From NCBI GenBank assembly GCA_017395715.1, contig JAFQNZ010000255.1, positions 1-13,978 on the forward strand: a DNA stretch of 13,978 nt, in the 5' to 3' direction. Position 1 is the stretch's first letter; each line of letters begins with the position of its first letter. Under the pieces are notes generated by a model. That model made no database searches, had not been told where the DNA came from, and saw only the letters and a list, made by a program, of their open reading frames with translations. This stretch comes from Clostridia bacterium (GTDB taxonomy: Bacteria > Bacillota > Clostridia > Oscillospirales > CAG-272). A program made the position numbers and the translations under genes. This document shows, piece by piece, positions 1-6,302 of the stretch.

Positions 1-1448
1 AGCGCACCGAAAAAGACAACCGAAACGATACCCTCTCCGCACTCTTCCAAGAAAACGCCGATCTGTACGGCTTTTCCACCTATATCTGGAATGTGGAAGC
101 GCACCTGAAGCTTGCCGAAAACTTAAAAAAGCTTCTTCCGAAAACCAAAATCCTCTTTGGCGGACCCGAAGTCTCCTACCACAATGAGGCATGGCTGGAT
201 GCACACCCCTTTATCGATCACTTGATCCGCGGCGAGGGAGAGGATGCCATCGTGACCCTCTGTCAAAGCCAAAATCCCCCGAGAATCTTGGACGGCGGCG
301 TATATCAAGGCTTTCTCTCCGCCCCTGTGCCGTATCATAGTGATGCCGATTATCACGGCAATATCCTCTATTACGAATCCTCGCGCGGCTGCCCCTATGC
401 CTGCGCATACTGCCTCTCTTCCCTGCACACAAGCCCGCGTGTGCGCGCCAAAAGCGCAGAAGATACCCTTCGTGATCTGCAATACTTTGAATCCTTCGGT
501 GCGCTTCGCATCATCAAATTCGTTGACCGCACCTTTAATTTCGACAAGAAGCGCGCCATGGCGATCTGGGAAGCACTCCTTTCCCCCGCATATACCAAAA
601 ATTATCATTTTGAGGTGTGTGCCTCCCTGCTCGATGACGAATCCCTTGCCCTGCTTTCCCGCTTCCCAAAGGGCAAAATTCAGCTTGAAATTGGCGTGCA
701 GTCCACAAACCCCAATGTCCTCTCTGCCATCCACCGCCGCGATGATACCAAACAGGTACTCAAAAACCTTGAAACACTCATGTCCTTTGGCAATATGCAC
801 ATCCACGCCGACCTCATTGCAGGACTGCCGGGAGAAGATTACGCCTCGTTTGCGCGCTCGTTTGACGACCTATACGGCAAGTGCGATATGCTCCAGCTTG
901 GCTTTTTGAAGCTGCTGCACGGCTCGCCCTTGATGGCGGAAAAAGAAAAATACGGCTATGTCACCACAGCCGAGCCGCCCTATGAAGTGCTGGCAAACAA
1001 TACCCTTTCTTTTGACGAGATCAACCGCCTGCACCATATCGAAGCGGTGCTGGAGCGTTTTTCGAACAGCGGCAGATTCTCGCGCGCGATGAAGGTCTTA
1101 ACCAAAGATCGCTCCCCTTTTTCGCTCTTTGAAGCACTTGCCAAGGCAATCCCAAACCCCAATCTCATCTCACAAAGAGAAGCCTATACAGCACTGCTCT
1201 CGTTTGAAAAAGATGCCGATCGCATCATTCCCTTAAAGAGTGCCCTCACCCTTGATTTTCTCTTGAACGAGCAAGGCCACCTGCCGCCTTCGCTTGATTT
1301 TTATCCCATCACCCTCTCGCGTGAAGAAAAACACGCCTTTGCCGAAAACCACCCCGATGCCTTTCTCCCCGCCACCGAATGCTACGACATTCCAACCTTA
1401 GGCAGAGTCTTTGTCGATCGCAAGAATCACGTGCTGTATGAGGGATAG
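1..1448 (+). CDS. B12-binding domain radical SAM protein, 5' end cut off by the window edge
   Basis: The frame is open from the window edge (first full codon at 3) to TAG at 1446-1448, giving 481 visible residues; the true start lies upstream. A GTG at 93 could be mistaken for the start, but the 30 residues before it continue the same fold (LYGFSTYIWNVEAHLK), so the gene runs in from outside. The visible N-terminus is the end of a cobalamin-binding Rossmann domain (KILFGGPEVSY). A radical SAM core follows with the cluster motif SSRGCPYACAYC: CxxxCxxC, cysteines at visible residues 130, 134 and 137. Later core motifs are IGVQSTNPNVL and HADLIAGLPGED. The C-terminal ~170 residues resemble the DUF4080 tail of this class. 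The family is expected to bind a 4Fe-4S cluster and SAM, and probably cobalamin; the substrate is unknown. It converges on the fakA operon at a shared terminator. Family is confident, reaction is not. Confidence 0.88.
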   Translation, partial: RTEKDNRNDTLSALFQENADLYGFSTYIWNVEAHLKLAENLKKLLPKTKILFGGPEVSYHNEAWLDAHPFIDHLIRGEGEDAIVTLCQSQNPPRILDGGVYQGFLSAPVPYHSDADYHGNILYYESSRGCPYACAYCLSSLHTSPRVRAKSAEDTLRDLQYFESFGALRIIKFVDRTFNFDKKRAMAIWEALLSPAYTKNYHFEVCASLLDDESLALLSRFPKGKIQLEIGVQSTNPNVLSAIHRRDDTKQVLKNLETLMSFGNMHIHADLIAGLPGEDYASFARSFDDLYGKCDMLQLGFLKLLHGSPLMAEKEKYGYVTTAEPPYEVLANNTLSFDEINRLHHIEAVLERFSNSGRFSRAMKVLTKDRSPFSLFEALAKAIPNPNLISQREAYTALLSFEKDADRIIPLKSALTLDFLLNEQGHLPPSLDFYPITLSREEKHAFAENHPDAFLPATECYDIPTLGRVFVDRKNHVLYEG

Positions 1449-1566
1449 TTTTACAAACGGCGGAAGCAAGCCCCCGCCGCCAAAATCAACCGTCCAAACA
1501 AAACTTGATGATGTAACAACATTTTTTTAGTTGCGGAGATATCATCCTCCCGCTTGTTTCCATAAC

Positions 1567-1604
1567 AAAAAGCGCTTGCGGCATAATTGCCACAAGCGCT
1601 TTTT
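1567..1604. terminator. Bidirectional intrinsic terminator between radical SAM gene and fakA operon
   Basis: The arm AAAAAGCGCTTG (1567-1578) pairs with CAAGCGCTTTTT (1593-1604). After one mismatch the stem continues as GGCA/TGCC around a TAAT loop. A-run and T-run flanks give a T-tract on both strands, so it can stop the plus-strand radical SAM transcript and the minus-strand fakA transcript, whose stop codon is at 1629-1631. Confidence 0.85.
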
Positions 1605-1628
1605 ATTTGAACAACCCTTATTTTATGC

Positions 1629-3266
1629 TTATTCAAGCGAAATGATATATTCGTAAACTGCCTGACCGCCGTTGATCACAACAATGTCAACATCATCCGA
1701 AAGATTGTCGCTCAGAATGCCGTGAATCACTTCCGCATCGGCTTCTGTCACATCCTTGCCAAAGAAGATGGTGGCAAAGGAGATGTGCTCCATACCCTTC
1801 ACAAGCGTTTCGATGCACTCTTCGCGCGTGTCGGCAACTGCCTTTACCTTTTCGTTTACAAGACCCATTGCCTGACCGTTACGAATATCGTAACCGTCAA
1901 CATTCGCGTCACGAACAGCGTGCGTGGTGGAGATGCAGGTCACGTGACCCATCGCATCTTCCATGGTGGCGCGGTTGGTTTCGGCATCTGCCGATTCGTC
2001 AAAGGAAAGGAGTGCGGAAACACCCTGCGCTATGTTGCGGGACTGCATGACGATGATCTGCTTGTCCTGCACGAGAGATGCTGCCTGGTTGGCAACCAAG
2101 ATAATATTCTTGTTGTTCGGGAAAACATAAACCGTTTCGGCAGGCGTCTTGTTGATGGCGGTGAGAATATCCTGCGTGCTGGGGTTCATGGTCTGACCAC
2201 CAAAGATCACCTGGTCAACGCCAAGATCCTTGAAGGTGTTGGTGATACCTTCGCCCATGCAAACAGCCACAAAGCCGTAGGGCTTGACGGGAGCGGCAAT
2301 CTCTTCTGCGGCGCGGATTTCTTTTTCTTCCACAACCTTGTTGGAGTGTTGGATCTTCATGTTTTCGATCTTAACAGTCGCAAGATCGCCGTGTTTGATC
2401 GCTTTTTCAAGCACCTTACCGGGGTGGTTGGTGTGGATATGCACCTTGATGATGCTTTCGTCATCCACAAACACAATGCTGTCGCCAAGGTCGCTGATGT
2501 AGCGATAGAATTCGGACACCTTGCCTTCGCCAAGGTAAGCTTCCGACTTATTCACGATAAATTCAGTGCAGTAAGCAAACAAAACGTCTTCGGTAGCAAA
2601 CTGCGAGAAGTCCGCTTCGGTAACAGTAGCAGACGAAGTGGGGTCAGCCGCCACAATATCCTCACCCTTGAGAGAGGCAAGCATACCGGCAAGAATGATC
2701 ACGAAGCCGTAACCACCGGCGTCAACCACGTGTGCCTGACGGAGCACGGGGAGAATTTCGGGCGTTCTGGCAAGCTCAGCTTCAGCAACTGCCAAAATCT
2801 TGGTAAAGAAGCCGACCACATCGTCACCGTATTCGGCGGCGTGTGCAAGCGCTTCTTCGGAGGTGGTACGCATAACTGTAAGGATCGTACCCTCGGTGGG
2901 GTTCATCACTGCCTTGTACGCTTCCTTGGTACCAAGGTCAAGAGCTGCTGCAAAATCGTTGGCATCTGCCTCAGTCTTGTCAACAAAGCCCTTTGCCATA
3001 CCGCGGAAGAAGAGCGAAAGGATCGCGCCCGAGTTACCTCTTGCGCTTCTCAGGGTCAGATCGGCAACCTTTTTCGAATACTCGGCAAGCGTCAGTTCGG
3101 TTTCACCGATCGTGCTGACCGTGCTGACAGTCAGTGTCATATTGATGCCGGTATCACCGTCCGGAACCGGGAAAACGTTCATGTTGTTAACGGCAACCTT
3201 GTTGTTGTCAAGGTTGTTTGCCGCAGAAACAGCCATCTTATAAAAAGCAAGACCGTTGATCTTCAT
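1629..3266 (-). CDS. fakA: FakA-like fatty acid kinase (DAK2 domain / YloV family)
   Basis: 545 residues, the usual FakA/YloV length. The N-terminal DhaL-like kinase domain (about 1-200) has NVFPVPDGDTGINM at 30-43, whose aspartates (D36, D38) coordinate nucleotide-bound Mg in the family. It also has ARGNSGAILSLFFRG (75-89), PTEGTILTV (123-131) and LPVLRQAHVVDAGGYGF (172-188). A middle domain contains HIHTNHPGKVLE, and the C-terminal domain has the YGFVAVCMGEGI and IFGGQTMNPSTQDIL motifs. FakA phosphorylates fatty acids held by a DegV-type FakB protein; the acyl-phosphate then feeds phospholipid synthesis. The partner gene lies 49 nt upstream. The ATG at 3266 fits homologue N-termini (MKINGLAFYKM), but its SD is poor: the nearest purine run is 14 nt away and sits in a hairpin. 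The 558-residue frame on the opposite strand is a shadow. Family assignment is strong; the fatty-acid role is from family knowledge. Confidence 0.92.
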   Translation of the reverse strand: MKINGLAFYKMAVSAANNLDNNKVAVNNMNVFPVPDGDTGINMTLTVSTVSTIGETELTLAEYSKKVADLTLRSARGNSGAILSLFFRGMAKGFVDKTEADANDFAAALDLGTKEAYKAVMNPTEGTILTVMRTTSEEALAHAAEYGDDVVGFFTKILAVAEAELARTPEILPVLRQAHVVDAGGYGFVIILAGMLASLKGEDIVAADPTSSATVTEADFSQFATEDVLFAYCTEFIVNKSEAYLGEGKVSEFYRYISDLGDSIVFVDDESIIKVHIHTNHPGKVLEKAIKHGDLATVKIENMKIQHSNKVVEEKEIRAAEEIAAPVKPYGFVAVCMGEGITNTFKDLGVDQVIFGGQTMNPSTQDILTAINKTPAETVYVFPNNKNIILVANQAASLVQDKQIIVMQSRNIAQGVSALLSFDESADAETNRATMEDAMGHVTCISTTHAVRDANVDGYDIRNGQAMGLVNEKVKAVADTREECIETLVKGMEHISFATIFFGKDVTEADAEVIHGILSDNLSDDVDIVVINGGQAVYEYIISLE

Positions 3267-3280
3267 ATCATTTATACTAT

Positions 3281-3299
3281 TTCTTCTTTAACAGAAGAA
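3281..3299 (-). promoter_or_regulatory. Hairpin in the fakB-fakA junction, between an upstream SD and the fakA start
   Basis: On the minus strand, TTCTTCT and AGAAGAA form a perfect 7-bp stem around a GTTAA loop. It lies 14 nt before the fakA ATG and directly after a good SD (GGAAAGGA, 3302-3309) that is otherwise too far away. No T-run follows, so it is unlikely to be a terminator. It may shape translation or mRNA processing between fakB and fakA. Confidence 0.4.
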
Positions 3300-3315
3300 C
3301 ATCCTTTCCATAATC

Positions 3316-4179
3316 TTATCTTGCGCTTGCGTAAAAGAAAAGTGCCAGTGTGCCGGGACCGGAATGTGCGCCAACCACAGGACCGATATCGCCGATGACG
3401 ATCTTTTGGGGCGAGAACTCTTTTTCGATCATATCGGCAAGGGCTTTCGCATCGTCCATACAGTCTGCGTGGCTGATGAACACGGTGTGCTCATGCGGGT
3501 TAACAGCAAGCGCCTTCATATCCTCAAACAAGCCCTGTACAGCGGCTTTTCTGCCGCGCGCTTTGCGAAGGCTGATCAGCTTGCCCTCGTCGCTGACGTG
3601 AAGGATCGGCTTGATGGAAAGCAGTGTTCCCACAAGCGCTGTGGTGGAGGAAACTCTACCGCCTCTCTTGAGATAGACAAGATCATCAACCGTAAAGCGG
3701 TGGCACATCTTGGGAGCGAAATCCGTTAAGAAAGCGAGAATCGAATCGATCTCCGCGCCGTCTTGCTTCATCATAGCGGCATAGTACACCACAAGACCCT
3801 GACCGAGCGATGCACCTTTGGTATCAAAGCATTCGATACGAACGTCGGGATATTTTTCAAGCACCATATCTTTTGCGATCAAAGAAGCGGCGTAGGTGCC
3901 GGAAAGTGCAGACGAAAAGCCGAGATACAGAATATCATTGCCCTCGGAAGCTGCCTTTTCAAAGATCGCGGCGAACTGTTCGGCATTGGCGGCAAAGGTC
4001 TTGGTTGCTTTCGCAGCGCGCATACCGTCATAGAAAGCTTTAAGACCATCAAGGCTTTTCGTATCAACAGGCTCACCTTCAAGCTCGGCGCCGAGATAAA
4101 CAACAGTTATGCCGTATTCCTCAGCCATGGCAGTGGAAAGGTCACTGCCCGAATCGGTAATCAAAACAAAAGGCTTCAT
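3316..4179 (-). CDS. fakB: DegV family fatty-acid-binding protein (FakB-like)
   Basis: 287 residues, typical DegV length. It begins KPFVLITDSGSDLS, the DegV N-terminal signature, and ends with GPVVGAHSGPGTLALFFY. The fatty-acid pocket segment LGFSSALSGTYAAS is at 86-99, with T61 and S93 at positions I recall as carboxylate contacts in characterised FakB proteins; H272 is in the C-terminal signature. KRGGRVSSTTALVGTLLSIKP (171-191) is also family-typical. FakB binds a fatty acid and presents it to FakA for phosphorylation. The frame stays open to an ATG at 4242, but that would overlap the MarR gene; the ATG at 4179 has the SD AGGGTGA inside the end of the MarR gene and starts 4 nt after its stop, suggesting coupled translation. 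Chain-length and saturation preference cannot be read from the sequence. Confidence 0.9.
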   Translation of the reverse strand: MKPFVLITDSGSDLSTAMAEEYGITVVYLGAELEGEPVDTKSLDGLKAFYDGMRAAKATKTFAANAEQFAAIFEKAASEGNDILYLGFSSALSGTYAASLIAKDMVLEKYPDVRIECFDTKGASLGQGLVVYYAAMMKQDGAEIDSILAFLTDFAPKMCHRFTVDDLVYLKRGGRVSSTTALVGTLLSIKPILHVSDEGKLISLRKARGRKAAVQGLFEDMKALAVNPHEHTVFISHADCMDDAKALADMIEKEFSPQKIVIGDIGPVVGAHSGPGTLALFFYASAR

Positions 4180-4183
4180 ACTC

Positions 4184-4654
4184 TTATTCACCCTGCTCTT
4201 CTGCGGCATCAGCGGTAGCCACTTCTCCGCTAAAGACGGCATTCAGCGCCATCATAACCTTAAAGAACGCGTTGAGTTCTTCCACCGTGATTTCATCTTT
4301 AATATCGCGGATAGAAGAACAGATCAGAAGGGTCACTCGGCGCAGGCAAGCTCTGCCGCGGGGGGTGAGCACCATTTTTCTGCGGTAATTTTTGGTTTCG
4401 GGTTCAAGATATACCACGTGGCCGGCTTCGATCAACTCAACCACCACACGGGAGATCAGCGCTTTATCCACTTCGCAAGCGGTAGCAATTTCGGTAACGG
4501 TCATACCGTCGGCACGGCGGCTGAGCTGGAACAAGGTCAGCGCGTGGATGCCGCGCATACCAAGCGAGGACAGCTTGCTGTTTTCATATTTCTGCAGGTT
4601 TTTGGAAAGGTTTTCAATGTGAATACGGAATTGTGCGTAACGATCAATTAACAT
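4184..4654 (-). CDS. MarR family transcriptional regulator, first gene of the fakB-fakA operon
   Basis: 156 residues from the ATG at 4654, chosen because AGAAAGGA ends 8 nt upstream; the next in-frame ATG upstream (4663) overlaps that SD. A winged helix-turn-helix spans about 30-100: LGMRGIHALTLFQLSRRADG, then MTVTEIATACEVDKALISRV (recognition helix about 62-75), then the wing LEPETKNYRRKMVLTPRG. Long N- and C-terminal helices would form the MarR dimer interface. MarR proteins bind short palindromes as dimers and often release DNA on binding a small ligand. Two matching palindromes lie in this gene's own promoter, so autoregulation is likely. Linkage to fakB and fakA suggests the signal is a fatty acid, acyl-phosphate or acyl-ACP, by analogy with the MarR-type regulator FabT. 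That link is inference; the family call is firm. Confidence 0.9.
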   Translation of the reverse strand: MLIDRYAQFRIHIENLSKNLQKYENSKLSSLGMRGIHALTLFQLSRRADGMTVTEIATACEVDKALISRVVVELIEAGHVVYLEPETKNYRRKMVLTPRGRACLRRVTLLICSSIRDIKDEITVEELNAFFKVMMALNAVFSGEVATADAAEEQGE

Positions 4655-4684
4655 GGTATTCATCCTTTCTGTACGAAATTTAAT

Positions 4685-4700
4685 TGTTGAGTCATCAACA
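4685..4700. promoter_or_regulatory. MarR operator candidate O1, just downstream of the transcription start
   Basis: TGTTGA-GTCA-TCAACA is a 16-bp palindrome with 6-bp arms. It lies about +4 to +19 relative to the predicted start of the MarR-fakB-fakA transcript, where a bound dimer would block elongation or clearance. It shares the 9-bp block AATTGTTGA and the CAACA end with O2. Confidence 0.7.
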
Positions 4701-4710
4701 TCACAACCAC

Positions 4711-4739
4711 AGTATAGCACACAATTGTTGACTTGTCAA
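4711..4739 (-). promoter_or_regulatory. Sigma-A promoter of the MarR-fakB-fakA operon
   Basis: Read on the minus strand: TTGACA (4734-4739, perfect -35), a 17-bp spacer, and TATACT (4711-4716, one mismatch to TATAAT). Transcription should start near 4704, leaving a leader of about 50 nt before the MarR ATG. Upstream of the -35, at 4744-4763, two tandem TTTTTAAAAA blocks could act as an UP element. This is the strongest promoter in the window and needs repression to be controllable, which fits the two overlapping operators. Confidence 0.85.
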
Positions 4740-4741
4740 CA
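4726..4741. promoter_or_regulatory. MarR operator candidate O2, covering the -35 box
   Basis: TGTTGACTTGTCAACA is a 16-bp palindrome with 7-bp arms around TT. It contains the entire -35 hexamer of the operon promoter, so a bound dimer would exclude RNA polymerase. Its centre is 41 bp from that of O1, close to four helical turns, placing both on about the same DNA face. Confidence 0.75.
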
Positions 4742-4878
4742 GGTTTTTAAAAATTTTTAAAAATTCTATGCCTAACAAAGCTTTTATAACAATTTATAAA
4801 CATTTTGTAAGCAAAACAGAAAAAACAGTGAGGTATCCTTCATTCGTAATCAAAAATCAGAAAGAGAGAGGTACTACC

Positions 4879-5253
4879 ATGACAGCAAACGATCAAACCT
4901 TCATTGCACAAAAGATACGCGCCCAATACACCACCAAAGAATCCACCGAGCTTGATGCACTCCGCAAGCTTGACACCAAAGTCAAGCGCCCCGCCACTGT
5001 GCTGGCTTACGGCTTCGGCTGTATCGGCGCTTTGATTATGGGAAGCGGTATGAGCCTTGTCATGACCGATGTCGGCAGTCAAATCGGCGTCAGCGAAAAT
5101 TCTTTGCCCATAGGCGTCATTCTCGGCACGATCGGCATGATTGCCATGCTCTTAACCTACCCCATCTACAAAAAAATCCTTACCAAACGCAAGAAAAAGT
5201 ACAGACAAGACATCCTTGCCCTCAGTGAACAGATCATAAAAGAAACAATATAA
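4879..5253 (+). CDS. Small two-helix membrane protein, paralogue of the gene at 8266
   Basis: 124 residues from the ATG at 4879, preceded by AGAGAGAGG with 7-nt spacing. The frame extends to an ATG at 4768, but that one has no SD and lies at the edge of the MarR promoter region. The protein has a charged cytoplasmic-looking N-terminus (AQYTTKESTELDALRKLDTKV), two hydrophobic helices at about 40-63 (GCIGALIMGSGMSLVM) and 75-96, then YPIYKKILTKRKKKY and a C-terminal helix. The arrangement LRxLDxxV, GALxxGSGxSL, YPxY, ILxL recurs in the protein at 8266-8670. I know this as a small-protein family of Clostridia without a proven role; I believe some databases call such proteins dihydropteridine reductase, but I see no nucleotide- or pterin-binding motif. 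It is 15 nt from the next gene and probably co-transcribed with it. I see no convincing promoter. Confidence 0.8.
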   Translation: MTANDQTFIAQKIRAQYTTKESTELDALRKLDTKVKRPATVLAYGFGCIGALIMGSGMSLVMTDVGSQIGVSENSLPIGVILGTIGMIAMLLTYPIYKKILTKRKKKYRQDILALSEQIIKETI

Positions 5254-5268
5254 AAAAGGAGAAAACAA

Positions 5269-5517
5269 ATGAGCGTAAAAAAATTCTTCCAAAACGCATT
5301 TTCTGATATGAAGGAAAGCACCAAAGCACAGCACGAGGTAGACAAAGCCAATTTTGCCGCCGCCAAAGCAGAATCCAAAGCCACATGGGAAGAGGCAAAA
5401 CAGTCGCCATCGGCGCGCCAACAAATGATGCAAGAGGAGCGCGAAGAGCAGATTGCCAAAGCCAAAGAGAGAGAAGCCGCCGCCAACAAACGGATTGAAA
5501 ACGCAAAAAAACGATAA
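5269..5517 (+). CDS. Small charged helical protein, unknown function
   Basis: 82 residues. The ATG at 5269 follows a strong SD (AAAAGGAG, 6-7 nt away), and the gene ends 5 bases before a good terminator, so it is a convincing gene despite its size. The N-terminus (MSVKKFFQNAFSDMKES) could form an amphipathic helix. The rest is almost entirely A, E, K, Q and R with heptad-like spacing (KANFAAAKAESKATWEEAKQ; EEREEQIAKAKEREAAANKR), predicting a long helix or coiled coil. There is no signal peptide, cysteine or membrane segment. It sits 15 nt after the small membrane protein gene. A membrane-peripheral partner of that protein is a reasonable guess, but no function is known to me. Confidence 0.78.
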   Translation: MSVKKFFQNAFSDMKESTKAQHEVDKANFAAAKAESKATWEEAKQSPSARQQMMQEEREEQIAKAKEREAAANKRIENAKKR

Positions 5518-5521
5518 CACC

Positions 5522-5550
5522 AAAAAAGACGAAGTCATTCGTCTTTTTTT
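5522..5550 (+). terminator. Intrinsic terminator after the small-protein pair
   Basis: AAAAAAGACGAA (5522-5533), a GTCA loop, and TTCGTCTTTTTT (5538-5549) form a 12-bp hairpin ending in a T-run. It separates the small-protein pair from the two-component operon that starts at 5631. Confidence 0.85.
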
Positions 5551-5630
5551 ATTTTCGTTTGAAAAAACAACAAAATCTTAACATTTGTATGATAGAATAA
5601 CACAAGAACAACTTCACGAAAGGATACGCT

Positions 5631-6302
5631 ATGTTTAAGATTTTAGTTGTGGAAGATGATAAAGCACTCAACCGATCGCTCTGCTCCTTTCTTCATCACA
5701 GCGGATACGAAACCACAGGCTGTCTTTCAGCAGAGGAAGCTTATGACGCTCTTTACGAAACCATGTTCGATCTTATCATTTCGGACATCATGATGCCCAA
5801 GACAGACGGCTTTGAATTTGCACGCACTGTACGTTCGCTCAACAGCGACATTCCGATCATGTTTATGACGGCACGCGATGACTTTGCCTCCAAGCAACGC
5901 GGATTTCGTGCCGGAATCGATGACTATATGGTCAAGCCGGTGGATTTTGATGAGCTTTTGCTCCGCATCGGCGCTCTGCTCCGCCGTGCCAAAATCGCCT
6001 CGGCAAAGCACTTGACAATTGGTAACTTTACCATGGACGCCGACGCAAGAAGCGCTTGCCTTGACGGGGAGGAGATTCCTTTAACCGTGAGAGAATTCAG
6101 CATTCTTTACAAACTGCTCTCCTACCCCCAAAAAACCTTCACGCGCACACAGCTCATGGATGAATTTTGGGATGTTGATACCACCTCAAGCCCCCGTACG
6201 GTTGATGTGTATATGACAAAGCTTCGCACCAAACTTTCCGATTGCCAAGACTTTGAGATCGTCACGGTTCACGGACTCGGCTATAAGGCGGTGATTCGAT
6301 GA
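5631..6302 (+). CDS. OmpR/PhoB-type response regulator
   Basis: 223 residues. The receiver domain (1-118) has the acidic pocket VEDD (7-10), phospho-acceptor D52 in SDIMMPKTDG, T80 in MFMTARDD and K102 in VKPVDF. The C-terminal winged helix (about 126-223) has LTVREFSILYKLLSYP and the recognition helix region TSSPRTVDVYMTKLRTKL, ending VHGLGYKAVI. All catalytic residues are present, so it should be phosphorylated by the kinase encoded next, whose ATG overlaps its stop (ATGA at 6299-6302). The SD GAAAGGA lies 5-6 nt before the ATG. The upstream 80 bp are AT-rich: -10-like TATGAT (5588-5593) and TAGAAT (5593-5598) are present without a clear -35 box, consistent with an activator-dependent promoter. 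Target genes cannot be read from the sequence. Confidence 0.93.
   Translation: MFKILVVEDDKALNRSLCSFLHHSGYETTGCLSAEEAYDALYETMFDLIISDIMMPKTDGFEFARTVRSLNSDIPIMFMTARDDFASKQRGFRAGIDDYMVKPVDFDELLLRIGALLRRAKIASAKHLTIGNFTMDADARSACLDGEEIPLTVREFSILYKLLSYPQKTFTRTQLMDEFWDVDTTSSPRTVDVYMTKLRTKLSDCQDFEIVTVHGLGYKAVIR

Noticed and set aside
123..806. 227-residue minus-strand open frame
   Set aside because: It is a shadow of the radical SAM gene, whose cluster motif is on the plus strand.
1458..1479. CGGCGG/CCGCCG hairpin just after the radical SAM stop
   Set aside because: It is only a 6-bp stem with a 10-nt loop and no T-run after it. The hairpin at 1567-1604 is a far better terminator.
1451..1636. 61-residue minus-strand frame between the radical SAM gene and fakA
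   Set aside because: It runs through the terminator hairpin, has no SD, and overlaps the end of fakA by only a few bases.
1722..3398. 558-residue open frame on the plus strand opposite fakA
   Set aside because: It lies almost entirely antisense to a gene with clear FakA motifs, has no SD or recognisable domain, and its H/V/R/F-rich composition is that of a reverse-strand shadow.
4768..4878. Upstream ATG (4768) extending the small membrane protein by 37 residues
   Set aside because: It has no SD and lies in AT-rich promoter DNA. The ATG at 4879 has AGAGAGAGG at good spacing and matches the paralogue's layout.
5559..5598. Sigma-A promoter for the response regulator operon (TTGAAA with TATGAT)
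   Set aside because: The spacing is 23 bp, too long for sigma-A. -10-like boxes exist but no paired -35 was found, so no promoter is annotated.
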